From Epinephelus fuscoguttatus (taxonomy: Eukaryota; Chordata; Actinopteri; Perciformes; Serranidae), in contig NC_064759.1 in NCBI RefSeq assembly GCF_011397635.1, positions 23,832,428 through 23,896,427 of the forward strand: 64,000 nucleotides of DNA. Direction: 5' to 3'. The first letter of the stretch is position 1; each line of letters opens with the position of its first letter. A program made the translations under genes and the position numbers. This document shows positions 25,348 through 36,876 of the stretch, piece by piece. Below the pieces are notes generated by a model. That model searched no databases. It had not been told where the DNA came from and saw only the letters and a program-made list of their open reading frames with translations.

Positions 25348-26432
25348 TACTGTAAAACTTCAGTTAATAGCCCGTGCTATTATTTGCTTAAATCACTGAA
25401 ATCAACAGACCTATATTTGGGTCAGGCCTTTAATTCCTTTCAGACAAAACTGTTGCTCAGTAAAGATGGGAAAATTGTTTATTTAAAACAGTATGAATAT
25501 TACTTGTCTAAAAAGTAGGCTTCAGATAATCAGTTATGAATCATTCATGTGATCTAGCACCAACAGACAGCGCATCAGAGAGAGAGTTACAACACTTTGG
25601 AGGATTATGGCACCCAGCATACTGACACAACACCACTTTATCCTGTTAAAACAATACTCACAACTGGGATTCATTTTTTTGAAAAACTCTTTTGATTCTG
25701 TTGATCTGAGGACCCTTACAGACTAAAGGAATATGAATAACTTACAGGGTAATTTCACGAAGTCTGACCTCCTGTCCTTTCCCTGACCCAGTATATTTTG
25801 AGCGTAACAGAGTGTCATTGTGCACGCAAGGCGCTGTCCTCTTCTCATTGGCAGTTCCACTTCCTCCTTCACCACACCATGCCCCTGCCTCGTGTTAATC
25901 TGACTCCTTCCCGCTGGCGGTGGGGGCGTGGTTCCTGTTTTGAAAGACAAGAGAACAACACAACTCCCTACACGTGCTGTACCTTACTATCTGTACATCA
26001 CTTTCTATTCTTTTTACCATATATGAAACTAATTATCTAAGCATTGCGGTATGTGCTCCTCAGACTTCATGTCTCTTCCTCTCCTGTACTTCTCCACTTC
26101 TGCAAAGCAAACACATTCAGATCAGCTGAAATCATCTCAGTATTCTCATTGTTCACATATCTAAAACTTATATAGTGAAACACAACTGATAGTAAAACAC
26201 ATAAAATCATTCTATTCCCAACAGTAATTAAGGAATGGACACATAATTAACAGGTAGCCTACGACCTGATTTTATACATCCGAAGAATTTCAACCAAAAA
26301 AAACAAAAGCTGCTTGGCACCAGACCAGGCGTCTACTTGAGACAGTAATTTATTTGTCAAAATATGAAGTCACACCAGGCTAGTAAAAGGAACACGGCAT
26401 TTAATTGGGACTAGGCTTTTAATTTAAGTTTA
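25348..26432. mobile_element. TIR element, long copy of a two-copy family
   Basis: The left end TACTGTAAAACTTCAGTTAA is inverted at the right end (TTTAATTTAAGTTTA). It is collinear with the element at 30261-30868 over both flanking parts, but carries about 480 extra internal bases (roughly 25770-26260). The extra part gives a short open frame on the minus strand (25723-25950) that I do not regard as a gene. Confidence 0.6.
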
Positions 26433-26480
26433 ATGGTAGGTGGTGTTCCCCTTTAAGCTACAAAAACAGTCTGATGCTAG

Positions 26481-26762
26481 GATATGGAGAAAATCAAATA
26501 TCACAATGTTTTAGATCAAATACCTTGATATCAATATTGCAATACTGATAAATTATTATCAGCAATGCTGTTATAATGACTAAGTGGGTAAAGGCAAATA
26601 ACATAACAGCTGGAACAGTCTGGTAAGTTCAGAAAACTATATCACTTTGTTGTAATGCAGTCTTTAAATCCAAGAAAACACAACACTTGAGATATTACCA
26701 CATCAAAAACCTAAGACGATACATATCGCGATACCTCTATAGTATTGATATATCACCCAGCT
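26481..26762. repeat. Dispersed repeat rich in ATCGATATC-type words
   Basis: The segment runs from TATGGAGAAAATCAAATATC to TATTGATATATCACCCAGCTC. I recognise the general pattern of a very common fish repeat in which imperfect 'GATATCG' words flank a conserved middle (CTAAGTGGGTAAAGGCAAAT). No coding capacity. Confidence 0.5.
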
Positions 26763-27001
26763 CCTTATAAAGAATTATCAGCATACTAAAACATCACCAG
26801 CTTCATCAGGCTGCACATATATGTATGAACAATGTGAACTCTTCAGTGGCTGCAGCCAACAACAAACAGCAATCAGACAGCTGCACAGTTTTTGTATCAC
26901 ATGTAGCCAAACCGCAAAGGCGCACTTAATGCCAGGCGACGTGCGCTAGCGAGTTTACATTATCCTCTGGAAACAGTTAATTTATTTGTTAATGTACTCA
27001 C

Positions 27002-27300
27002 CTGTCTTCACAGCTTTTTTTGAGTCTTGTTTACTGCGGTCCAGGCTGAACTTCTCAACTCCTTCCTTGAAGCATAAACCAGTTTAATCTGCCTCTCTGG
27101 TCCCACTGAAACCAGCTCTGTCCCAATTAGCTCCTCGGAGGTTTCAAACATTTGAGCTAAATGAGACCCAGCGGTCACTGTGACGGAGTATTTTCATAAA
27201 CAGCAGAAATTTAAGTCCTTACACACTTAACTGAAAGAAGCAGCTCCCAAATTGATGAAGTCGTGGTCTCCGAACGACCGTTATAGCATGCTAGCACTTT
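27002..27300 (-). other. Candidate unannotated first exon on the minus strand
   Basis: Read on the minus strand, a long stretch without repeats ends in a strong donor (GAAGACAG, then GTGAGTAC, with the exon ending at 27002). It contains an ATG at 27151 and a 47-codon frame closing in TGA at 27008, just before the donor, so if transcribed it is more likely a 5' untranslated or non-coding exon than coding. The 5' border is unknown. I could not find a downstream partner exon with confidence. Confidence 0.3.
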
Positions 27301-27363
27301 AGCCGATATGTGTTAGCCACACCCAGCATGCACCTGTTCACGCAATAACGTCGTTTGATATAG

Positions 27364-27373
27364 GTCACGTGAC
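27364..27373. promoter_or_regulatory. Palindromic E-box GTCACGTGAC
   Basis: This is the full CLEAR-type/USF palindrome, followed at once by a further ACGTG. It lies in the most CpG-rich stretch of the intergenic region and about 65-360 bases upstream of the candidate minus-strand exon. The motif identity is seen; any binding by TFEB or USF factors is inference. Confidence 0.5.
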
Positions 27374-27479
27374 GTGCTGGCCAGGTGGTGCGTTTAATTA
27401 CTGCTTAATTAAGTAGATGCAACCCGCAACCTTCGTATTTACCTATGGTATTTACGGAGGCTACTATGCCGAGGTAATA

Positions 27480-28522
27480 ATGCTCACTTTACCCTATAAT
27501 GATGGAATTCTTTATGATATTGCTTTTTTTTTCTCTATAATGTTGCTATAATTGTGACAATAACAATTATTAAATTAACAATATAAGTAAAATCACTGAT
27601 TATTTTAATTTCTCAAAAAGTGCAAGTACACAAAAATACTTTGTCACTTCCCTTGTTATAATTGTGCAAGGGCGTAGGTCAGGGGCATAAATATTGACAT
27701 TACAGGCAGTGCAATTGCAGGGGGCACCTGGGGTGGAGGGGCCTGTAGAAAGGGTGCAAGTGATTCAGATTGCCACTTTGGAAATATACCCCTGTTCAAA
27801 GATGAATGATAAAAAAAAATAATATTATTAACTTAGAAACGGTGCCATTTATTACATGTCAGTAGCCATGTAGAACAAAATTATTTCCTTTTTTTATATA
27901 AGCTAGAAAATCTATAAATATACTATGAAACGCTTCAATAAAATTATTAATTTCTTACTTTCTTTGGTATTTTTGTTACATATGCCATGATGACAGCTTG
28001 GTTATGTATGATGATGTCCAATGTCAAGTCTCTATCTGTGTCAGGACATTACATGCATTAAAAGCATGCACTAGGGCCCATCGTAACTTTGTTTATGCCA
28101 CTGAGGTAGGTTTTGTTTCAATATTGAAGAAACACATATAAAGTCAGGGGTTTTCCAGGAAATTCTGAGCATTAAAAAGTTATTTCCTGGATTTTGGTGA
28201 GTTTTTAAGCACCATTGGTGCATTTTCTGCATCAGTTTATGGTGTAAATGTATTTTATTTTGTCAAAATAAAAGTCCTCTGCTATTTTCATGTTTTTATT
28301 TGGGGGAGAACAAATTCACATGCTCTGAATATTGAGGGGGACGTCTGTGTCCTTCTCAATATCTACATGTATTTGAATATGTTCAGTTCATGATGGAGGG
28401 CCACCAACGTCCCATACCTTTAGCTTTCAGTTATATTAGTTAACTTGCTCTGATGAAGTGAATGAGATCTTCAACAGAACTATGACTTGGAGAATGAAAT
28501 GCTTTTCTGTCTTCTCCATCAG
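27480..28522. other. Intergenic or 5' intronic stretch before the plus-strand Ig receptor
   Basis: AT-rich sequence with no clear exon. The missing signal-peptide exon of the receptor should lie here or further upstream; I searched for an ATG-hydrophobic-GT pattern in the right phase and found none that I trust. Confidence 0.35.
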
Positions 28523-31060
28523 ATCATTCAGTGATGTTTGCCTTACTAGGAGGTGATATTACTTTGCCATGTGGCATACCCTCTCTTAAATCCTGCTCCT
28601 CTGTTAACTGGAACATGTCCGGAGAGTTTGGATCAGCCACTGAGATGGTGAAAGCTGGAAGAGTGGCAGCTCCGAACGCCCTCAGGCTTGGCCTGCAAAC
28701 GGATTGCTCTCTAGAGATTAATGACCTGGAGCTCAATGATGCACGACTTTACTCCTGTGGCAGTGGAACACTCAATTCAAGTGTTTCGCTTCAGATTCTT
28801 GAACGTAAGTCACTCAAAATGTTCCTGAATATGTAATGTCAATATCACAATAGTCACATGATGTTTTTTTTACATTCACCAGTCATCGAGAGGTCAACTC
28901 CTGCAGACGGCACCATAGAGCTTCACTGTTTCCTCAATATGTTTAAAGGATACGTCCCTTGTAACAACAAAGGCATACATATCAAGTGGAGCACTGAAGA
29001 CAATACACCATTAAACGGGAAAAGATTTCGCTTTGAAAATCCCTCTGAATGCTTCTCTAAACTGATCATCACTAAAAAACTGACAGATCATCACAGAAAA
29101 TGGAAATGCCAGCTGACTCAAAACAGCACAGTTAAAGCCGCCATCACTTATACAACAACACTACAAGGTAGGCTAAACTCCACTTTAGTGTACTCTAAAT
29201 GAACGATAAGACGTGCAAAGTTTGACCAGAGCTCCTCTTTTCCTCAGATGGCATAGAGGAAGTGTTTGCTGCAGTGGGTGAGTCAGTGTCACTTTCTTGT
29301 AGCAACACTTCCTCTCTTGTGGGCGGCCGCATGAAGTGGGCTGTGGGTGAAAGGATGTTGACAGATGATGCATCGCCTTATAAAGGCCAAACTGAGGCTT
29401 ATCATGTCAATAAAGACTCATCACTGGTTATTAGCAAAGTGAGTGCTGTGCATGCTGGGGACTACCAGTGTTCAGAGTCCTCTGGTCAGCAAACGGTGTT
29501 AAACAGAATCAGACTGCACACCCTCGATGGTGAGTGTTAACAATCTAAGTGCCAGAACACAGCATGAATCATGCTATATATTTGTGTTTAATTATTTCCT
29601 CTCATGTTTGCCTTTACAGTCTCTACAGAGCACGGACCAGCAGATGATAATCTCACTTTGACTTGTGTGCTTACCTGCACTACAGAATGTGGAAAAGACT
29701 TAAATTTAACCTGGTCTGGAGGTAGCCAGAACAGCTGGCAGAGCACCTTAATGAATGTGGACAACACGCTTATAAACAGCCTATTTCTCCCAGTTTCTCC
29801 AAAAAATGACGAATTAACCTGTTTTGTGCATAGAGAGGGTGAAGTGATGGCATCAAAGAAGTGGCACACTGTTAATTGTAAGTATGCCTATTGTTGCCTT
29901 TCTCCTAAATTAAACCCACACATAAGAGAAAATGCACTCTTGGATCTGAGTAAACAGAGAGAAAGTGATCGTTATTTAATGTCTACAGCTCTGCAAACAC
30001 CTGCATGGGTAGTCCTCCCTCTAGCCCTCCTGATATGTATAACCGCTGGTGGTCTTTACATTTTCATGAAGAGGAAGCACAACAAGGATGCAGGTACTGA
30101 CTCTGGTTAAGTAGCCATACAATCTGCAGAACAACTGTTACGTGAAAATGTTTCAAGAGCCTTGATGAATATGAAATAATACCTGTATGGCTGCTGTTTT
30201 CCTTCTTTTCTGTTTGCAGGAAATGAGCAGTCAAGTATTGGAATGGTAAGAGACAAAACGTATTGTAAAACTTCAATTAATAGCCCCAGCTATGAATCAC
30301 TGAAATGTACAGACCTATATTTGGGACAGGAGTCTACACGGGACAGGCCTTTAATTCCTTTCACACAAAACTGTTGCTCAGCAAACATCAGGAAATATAA
30401 TCAAATTGTTTGTTTAAACCAGTATGAATATTACTTGTATAAAAAGGCTTAAGATAACATAACAATTATGAGTCATTCATTTTATCTAGCACCAACTGAC
30501 AGCGCATCAGAGAGAGAGTAACAGCACATGTGGATTATGGCACCTGGCATATCGACATAACACCACTTTATCCAGTTAAAACAACACTCACAACTTGGAT
30601 TGATTTTTATGAAAAACCCTTTTGATTCTTCTGATCTGAGGACCCTTACAGACTAAAGGAATATGAATAACTTATAGAGTAATTGCAGAATGGACAAGTT
30701 GAGGCACCCAACAAAGCGCTTCTATACATCCGAATATCTTCCATTAAAAAATGAACTGCTTAGCAACCAGACCAGGCGTCTAATTGAGATAGACTTTAAT
30801 TTGTCAAAATGTGTAGCCACACCAGGCTAGAAAAAGAGACTGGGCCTTTAGTTGAAGTTTTACAGTGACTGTGCTACAAGTAACTTTTGTCGGCCTGATT
30901 TACCAAAATGCTATAACTGCAGTATTCCTCTCCACAGACTCATGTATATGAAGTCATCCAGGATGCACATAATGAGGAACTACACCAGCAAAGACAAAAC
31001 AAAGGAGCAGCCGCTACCACCACTGACAGTTTCTATGATTTGTTACAGGCTGTTAACTAA
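28523..31060 (+). CDS. Four-Ig-domain transmembrane receptor with ITIM-like tail (5' end missing from model)
   Basis: Exons: 28523-28804, 28883-29167, 29248-29529, 29620-29877, 29989-30093, 30220-30245, 30938-31060; at least 453 codons. The first five are in phase 1-1, one Ig domain each for the first four. Domain cores: D1 ITLPCG...LYSCG, D2 IELHCF...WKCQLT, D3 VSLSCS...DYQCSE, D4 LTLTCV...LTCFVH. The fifth exon encodes a single transmembrane helix (WVVLPLALLICITAGGLYIF) and a basic stop. The tail has VYEVI and SFYDLL; the second fits the ITIM consensus SxYxxL. Mammalian receptors with the V-C2-V-C2 plan include CD4, LAG3 and SLAMF3/Ly9; I cannot tell which, if any, is the orthologue. The likely role is an inhibitory leukocyte surface receptor. 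The signal-peptide exon was not found. The stop codon TAA at 31058 overlaps an AATAAA at 31060. Confidence 0.75.
30261..30868. mobile_element. TIR element, short copy, in the last intron of the plus-strand Ig receptor
   Basis: The ends TATTGTAAAACTTCAATTAA and TTTAGTTGAAGTTTTACAGT are inverted. The body is collinear with 25348-26432, sharing for example ACCCTTACAGACTAAAGGAA, but lacks that copy's central 480 bases. It has no coding capacity. Confidence 0.65.
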
Positions 31061-31149
31061 ATAAAAGTGTTCTCTTAAAATATTACTTGTATATGGCTCC
31101 TTCGTCATGATCATTTATCACCCTACAGATGAATTCATATTGGATTAAA

Positions 31150-31155
31150 GGTTTT
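31150..31155 (-). other. Polyadenylation signal of the minus-strand Ig receptor
   Basis: AATAAA on the minus strand (TTTATT on plus) lies about 310 bases after the stop of the minus-strand receptor. The plus-strand receptor's own signal is at 31060-31065, so the two transcripts end within about 100 bases of each other, tail to tail. Confidence 0.5.
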
Positions 31156-31461
31156 ATTGACAGATTGTAAACATGTCTCCATTTCACAACAAAATAATAC
31201 AGATGATTAGATATATTAACACAAAGAGGGTAACAAGGAAGAGTCTTTTCAACATCTTAAAACAGGGGCTAGTCTCTTCCATGTTGCAGTAGAGCACACT
31301 TTTTCCATGTTCCTTTACACAAAACACACTCTGCAACACTTTACAGGTTAGTAGATGTTACATGTTTTGACATGATGCATGATTGATCAGGTAGTCCAGA
31401 TTAGACAGTGAGGACCTCAATTTAACGAGGAAAATCTTCGTCTTGAGAAGACTGAAAAAGA

Positions 31462-33112
31462 CTAATACCGGACTGCAATGAAGAAGAGACATTAGTTACT
31501 TGGCTATTCTGATATAATGAAAATAAAAGTAGGATTTTATAATAGTACTTACAAGTGCACGGGCCTTCTTCCGGGACTTCTTGGTATATGCTGTTGACTC
31601 GGTTTGAACGATCTGTGAGATAGAAAGTCATCCATAAGCAAGAGAGGTCACAGTGGCTTGACTGAAGAAGTTAGAGAATAGCACGGTGCATTGCTCACCT
31701 TCTGAAAGTGTAAGACTCACAATCTCATAACCACCAAGAGTACCTGATCGAAGACAAGAGAACATGAAGCTACGATAACACTTCACTGCAGCCATTTGCT
31801 TTCAACATTAATGAAGACATAGATCAAACCTCCTGGGTAGCTCAGGGTCTGCTGTGGCACTCTGGGGGTGTTACATCTGCGGTAAATGAACAGTCCTATC
31901 AGTGCAGCCATTATGGCAATCCCAATAATGACTGAAGCTACCACTGCAATAAATGCTCCACTGCTCTCCTCTTTCTCGGGTTCTGAAATAATCTCAGTGT
32001 TTGTCAGTGTTGTCAGTGCTAGGGAAGACAGGAAACAGATCTCAGTGATAAAAACACCATTTAATTGCAGCTTAATTAAGATGTACAGTATTTTTGGAAT
32101 ACCTGGAGCAGTTGTGGTCACAGCAACATCTTCCACTTCTTACAGGAAATAGAAAAGTTACATAAGAGTTATGCATATTGTCATTTGCTGTCAGATTTAC
32201 CAAATAGTTTAGAATCTTACCTTGAACCAGTAGCTTAATGTCAAAGCAGCGCCGAGTTTGTCTAAGCATGTACTCACATCTGTACCACTGACTGTCACTG
32301 TAATTCACAGACTGGAAAGCTAATGCGGTCTCATTAACTACAACCCCCTTAGAGGTGATAGGTACAGGCTTGCCTCCTATTAGCATTGCCCAGGAGATAT
32401 TTTGGGGTCCTTGTTGTTTTGATGTTATTTCCACTGGACAGTTAAGGTTAAAGGGTGTGCTGGGTGCTGCTGTCACTGCTGCTGGCACTTTGCAGTCTGA
32501 AAGAGGCAAATTTATGTTATAGTACATGAGTGGGATTTATTTATAAAAGAGCAAGAATAAAGAGAATATAATGTGTAGTATTACCTCTTACTCTTAAAGA
32601 TATGTTTTTCACAAGAATGCATTCCCAGCCTTGCCAGATTTCACATCTGTACAGTCCCTCATCAGATTTTCGTGACTTTGTCAGAGTGACAGACATTTGT
32701 CCATTTGCATCAGCCTTCAATTTTACACGTTCGGCATCCTGGAATTCAGGCGTTTCCGGCCTGGCAAAGATAACCTTCATCCGGCTGGCATTTGTGGCAT
32801 TAATCAGTTTGAATCTGAGGCAGCTCTTTGGATCCATTACATTAGAATCAGCACAAGGGAGAGCTACATCTTCTTCTTGAGAAACAACCACAGGCATAGA
32901 TGGGCGCTCTTTAAGAAATAAAGATTAGACTCAGAGCAGATATTGTATGTAGGGATTTGAGAAAGCGTACACCAAATACTTCCTCTGTCACAGAAAAAAC
33001 ATAAAATACACACTGAATGTGGTAAAAAAGATTCAGCCTACTCACCTTTGCACGCTGATATGACTGTCAACAGAACTGACAGCAGGAGAACCTGTGGATT
33101 ACAATGTGCCAT
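31462..33112 (-). CDS. Two-Ig-domain transmembrane receptor with ITIM-like tail (335 aa, 8 exons)
   Basis: Exons on the minus strand: 33112-33046, 32908-32585, 32496-32221, 32138-32103, 32018-31830, 31743-31699, 31612-31553, 31472-31462; 1008 nt in frame. Residues 1-22 form a signal peptide (MAHCNPQVLLLSVLLTVISA). Ig domain 1 has VALPCAD...GLYRCEIW; Ig domain 2 has FNLNCPV...WYRCEYM. A short Thr-rich stalk follows, then one transmembrane helix (FIAVVASVIIGIAIMAALIG). The tail contains YEIV and SIYQEV; the latter fits the ITIM consensus SxYxxV. The last exon adds only FRY before the stop. The gene is tail-to-tail with the four-Ig receptor, which also has an ITIM-like tail. A leukocyte inhibitory receptor is the likely role, by inference from architecture. 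I do not recognise the gene. The exon 5 donor (GTTTGA) is weak, so tail splicing may vary. Confidence 0.75.
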
Positions 33113-33489
33113 TTTCTTTGCAACATAGCAGTGTGAAGTGACACTTAATCTCCTCTGTACTTGATTGTTCTCCACATATTCTCAGTTCTCTAAGTCACAC
33201 AGAAGTCTCAATGTGAAACTACCTGCAAATACCAGCATTAGTTTTTGTTCTGTTTATTTAATGATGTGGCCAAAAGAGCCACCGTGTGGCCAGAAAAAGA
33301 CACTACATCAAATTGACAAATGGACGTTTGTTAACCCATTGACACAAACAAATACAACATTTGGGTGCAAATATTTTTTGGAATATGTTCATTTGAATAC
33401 AGAACAAATACAAGGTAAATATACATTAATTCTGAATTTGATGCCTGCAACATATTTGTAAAAAGTTGGGACAAGTGCATATATACCTC

Positions 33490-33720
33490 TGTGTTACATC
33501 ACTTTGTCTTTTGCCAGCACTCACTCAAGAGTTTGGAACCGATTGAGGATTTGAAAGTGAAATATCTTTCTCAAGATTTACAAGCAGGCCTCCCAGAATA
33601 TTTAAGATTTAAAGACTGTCTGTCTGTGGAAGAATGGGCCAGAATCCAACTGGAACACAGGAAGTATTCTGAAGTTGGCATTGCAAACAAAGGCTTCAGT
33701 ATTAAATACATTTTATTAAC
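33490..33720 (+). pseudogene. Degraded Tc1/mariner-like transposase tail (DNA transposon remnant)
   Basis: A forward frame reads SVEEWARIQLEH...VGIANKGFSIKY, which resembles the C-terminal end of Tc1/mariner transposases (an EEW motif followed later by an A(N/K)xG..TKY end). The preceding 33430-33500 also looks repetitive. It is too short and broken to be a gene; the family call is tentative. Confidence 0.35.
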
Positions 33721-33799
33721 AAATGTATTAATAATTATAATACATATTAGATACACATCATGTAACACCGCTTTGGTGTCAAACAAGTTTGAAATATGA

Positions 33800-34440
33800 A
33801 ATTCAGGCTTGTTAATTTATGATTTACGTTTTTTGAGGAACAGGAAACATTCTCCCAGATGATTCAGAGCAGTTCTTATACCAAATTGCTCAAATTGTCG
33901 AGGTGCCCTTGAGCAGCTGACACTGACTGTGGCTGCACTGGGCAGCCTCCAAGTGTGCATGAGTGTGAACAGTGCATTTCTGAAAAAGGGAACATCACTC
34001 ACAGTGAGAGTTTCCTGAGTAATGACAGCTTACAAAAATAGATGTATCTTTAATTCAAACATGCCGTATAAGCAGATTATTTCTGCAGAGTAACGCGTAT
34101 TGCTCTCTTTTTCCATATACAGTTCTCCTTGCTGTATCACTCTTACTTCCTTATTTACAATGTCAGAGAGCAACACACACATATTTAAACTGTTGGATGT
34201 TGAATGCATCACTTTTCTGCATAGAGTGTGTTAGAGCTTATTAATTTGAATGACCACTTCCTGGCCATTACACAGCAGGTATTCTATATGCAAACTCCTC
34301 GTAGTGAGCAATTCAGCAGCGCCTTGTCTTTCTGTGTCTTGTCAAATTTAGACTATGTGAGTATTACCATGTGCATTCTCCTGTTGACCTCAGTTTTACT
34401 GCAGCCCTAAATACTACAGAGGAACCTCACTAATGCTAAC
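33800..34440. other. Intergenic DNA upstream of aif1
   Basis: AT-rich sequence with no coding region that I can support. Short frames on both strands have no splice context. Confidence 0.4.
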
Positions 34441-34456
34441 TGAAACTTTGTGACTC

Positions 34457-34467
34457 CACTTCCTCTT
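34457..34467 (-). promoter_or_regulatory. PU.1/ETS-like site upstream of aif1
   Basis: On the minus strand the bases read AAGAGGAAGTG, a close match to the PU.1 consensus. It lies about 80 bases upstream of the aif1 start codon. PU.1 drives many macrophage genes, which fits aif1; function here is inference. Confidence 0.45.
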
Positions 34468-34544
34468 GTGGCTCCATTTAGAGAAACACCATCATAGCTT
34501 TTCACACTCACTGTGTTCACAAGCTCTCAGCACAGTGCATAGAA

Positions 34545-34622
34545 ATGGACAGCTCTGCTCAAGGTTAGTTTGCCATACCTCTCCTATACAAGTCTGATTG
34601 TCATTTGACTATTTTTTATTTA

Positions 34623-34653
<31 letters not shown>

Positions 34654-35728
34654 CAAATTGTCTTGTGTATTATTTCACAGGAGGTAAAGCATATGGTATC
34701 CTCAAGTCTCAACAGGAAGAAAGACTGAACGCCATCAATGAGGTGAGTTGATATCTTTAGACAAAGATCTCCATTTTGGGATCATTTTCTACACACGGGG
34801 GCTTTGAACAAAAACATGACACCTGTGTGATACCAATAATAAAATGTCTGATTTTCTGGTGTCATTTACTTATCACTCCCCTAGGCATTTATCTCAGATC
34901 CCAAGTATGTTGATGAGGAGGACCTTGGCTCAAAGCTTGAAATGTTTAAAAGTGAGTATTCAACGGTTCAGTTGATTTGTTTTACTACTTAGGACGCAGC
35001 CAGGCATTTTGAAATGACATTGTAATATTTTCTTTACAGAGAAGTACATGGAGTTTGATCTTAACGACAAAGGAGACATAGGTAAAAATACACCAGTCTT
35101 AAAGCCCTTGAATATCTTTAGCTTTGCAACAGCTTTACAAATTATAATATAGGCACTTTTTACTTATTTGCTTTCTTTTAACTACCAACTTTACAGATTT
35201 TATGGGGTTGAAACGAATGCTGGAAAAACTCGGATTGGCCAAGACTCACTTAGAGCTGAAAAAGATGATGTCAGAGGTTGTTGGAGGGACATCAAAAGAA
35301 ACCATCAGTTACAGCGACTTCCTGAATATGATGCTGGGAAAAAGGAATGCAATTCTAAAACTGTGAGTACATACTGGGCAATTCAGAGGATGGGTGGAGA
35401 TCCAAAGTTAGGTCACATGAGGATTAAAGTTTAGGGGAGAATAAGTCCCCAAATGATTAAGAAAAGATAAATTTGTATGAAGGTATAGTTGGTGATGATG
35501 GCCTTGAGCCTATAAGTCTAGCTGATAAGTTTGTTTCTCAATCCATAAAGGTATGATAATTTTTTGATGTAAAATAGTATTTTCTACAGTCTAAGGTAAT
35601 GTCTTGTATAGCAGCTTATATGTATTTGTATTCTTTTAAGGATCTTGATGTTTGAAGGCATGGGAAAGGAACAGGAGCCCAAAGATACTGCACCACCTTC
35701 TCGCAAAACCTTTTCAGACCTGCCCTGA
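34545..35728 (+). CDS. aif1: Allograft inflammatory factor 1 (IBA1), EF-hand protein (147 aa, 6 exons)
   Basis: Exons: 34545-34563, 34681-34742, 34885-34951, 35040-35081, 35197-35362, 35641-35728; 444 nt in frame. AIF1 is a small cytoplasmic calcium- and actin-binding protein of macrophages and microglia, acting in membrane ruffling and phagocytosis. Visible: the N-terminal GGKAYG motif; the first EF-hand region [14 protein letters not shown] with [12 protein letters not shown]; the segment [13 protein letters not shown]; the second degenerate EF-hand [15 protein letters not shown]; and the end [10 protein letters not shown]. The length equals mammalian AIF1. The paralogue AIF1L has much the same layout; the csnk2b, tnxb and cyp21a2 neighbours favour aif1 proper. 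The start follows GTGCATAGAA, and the first coding exon is short, as in the family. Confidence 0.92.
34613..34652. repeat. ATT/ATTT microsatellite in aif1 intron 1
   Basis: A run of ATT repeats passing into ATTT repeats, lying close before the exon 2 acceptor of aif1. Confidence 0.85.
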
Positions 35729-36311
35729 AGGAGCGAGCCCATCCCACGAATGGACTGTTTTCAGATTGAAACATCAACTAAATGCTTTGAAATTCATGTC
35801 AATAGGAAAAACATAAACATAATGTGAAATATGCAGCTTTTTTTAAGTATTTGAATTGACTTAAAAAAAGAAGTTTTGTATGAATCCAACCACAGTACAG
35901 ATTTCTCACTTTATAGCCAACTTAATGTTTTATAAGTGCTGTAGTACCATAGTCAGTTGAATATACATGTATTGCTTTAGTTGCTTGCTTAAACACATCA
36001 CATATTCTACTGATGTATGGACTCTACGTGTGAGTGGCTATTATCACATCAGACGAAATACCCTACTGTTGTTGTAAAAATATAGGAACATCATTGTGCA
36101 TGATACAAGGTGTAGCCCATCTTTTTGAAACATGTAGGCCTAATGTTTAAACATATTTATTAAAACAAATGCTCCACAACAAGACAGTCATAAATCCTCT
36201 TTTTGTTGGACATTCATTTAAAATGTAAATGGAAAGCAAAATGTATTTTGTTCCTTCCTTTTTTTTTTTTTTTTTTAATTAAAATGTGTTTTAATAAATC
36301 AACATTTTACA

Positions 36312-36461
36312 CACTTCCTGTTTCTGACCACGACAACATGCATCATGAGGAACTTTATTTTGAAAAGTCGTTCTAACCGGAAGACATATTTGTCATAAGG
36401 GAAGCGAGGAGGGATAAACTAGCTAAGCTTGCAGTTGATGTGTTAACTAAGATAGAGAAGG
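36312..36461 (+). promoter_or_regulatory. csnk2b promoter and non-coding exon 1
   Basis: Two ETS-type sites are visible: CACTTCCTGT at 36312-36321 and ACCGGAAG at 36376-36383. A likely first exon ends at 36461 before GTGAGTAAA and contains no ATG with a long frame. ETS sites and a TATA-less start suit a housekeeping gene. The transcription start is not fixed by the sequence. Confidence 0.5.
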
Positions 36462-36876
36462 GTGAGTAAAAGTACCTGAGTGTAAACAGTTCTGCACATG
36501 CAGGAGACATTACCTCTGAATATATAATGCAGTTAAAATAATTTATTACTACATTATTTATCTGTAACTAAATGTGTTAACGCCGGCTAACGTTAGCAAG
36601 CAGCTAGCTAGTAATCGCCAGCTAATAACGTAGGTAGCGTTAGCAGGTTAGAGACGCAAACTCAGAATAAATTCAAGATTACATGCTATAAAATTAAATA
36701 TTTATTCAAAGTGTCTGAGATTACAGATTCAGATTGTTGCTTCTGTGGTGGAATAAAATGTTAAATCTGTGTTTGTAAAGTTACCATCCCAAGAAAATGA
36801 ACTGCCGGTGTTAGCTTTAGCCACAGTTATAAAATGAATGTTGGTCCATCACAGCTCTGTCGTGTTTGTCAGGAGG

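Noticed and set aside
25723-25950. A 75-codon minus-strand frame as an exon downstream of the 27-kb promoter-like stretch
   Set aside because: It lies inside the core of a TIR element, and the phase with the candidate first exon cannot be tested.
28494-28530. ATG at 28494 as start of the four-Ig receptor
   Set aside because: The frame from this ATG hits a stop within about 20 codons and is out of phase with the Ig domain. A separate upstream signal exon is required.
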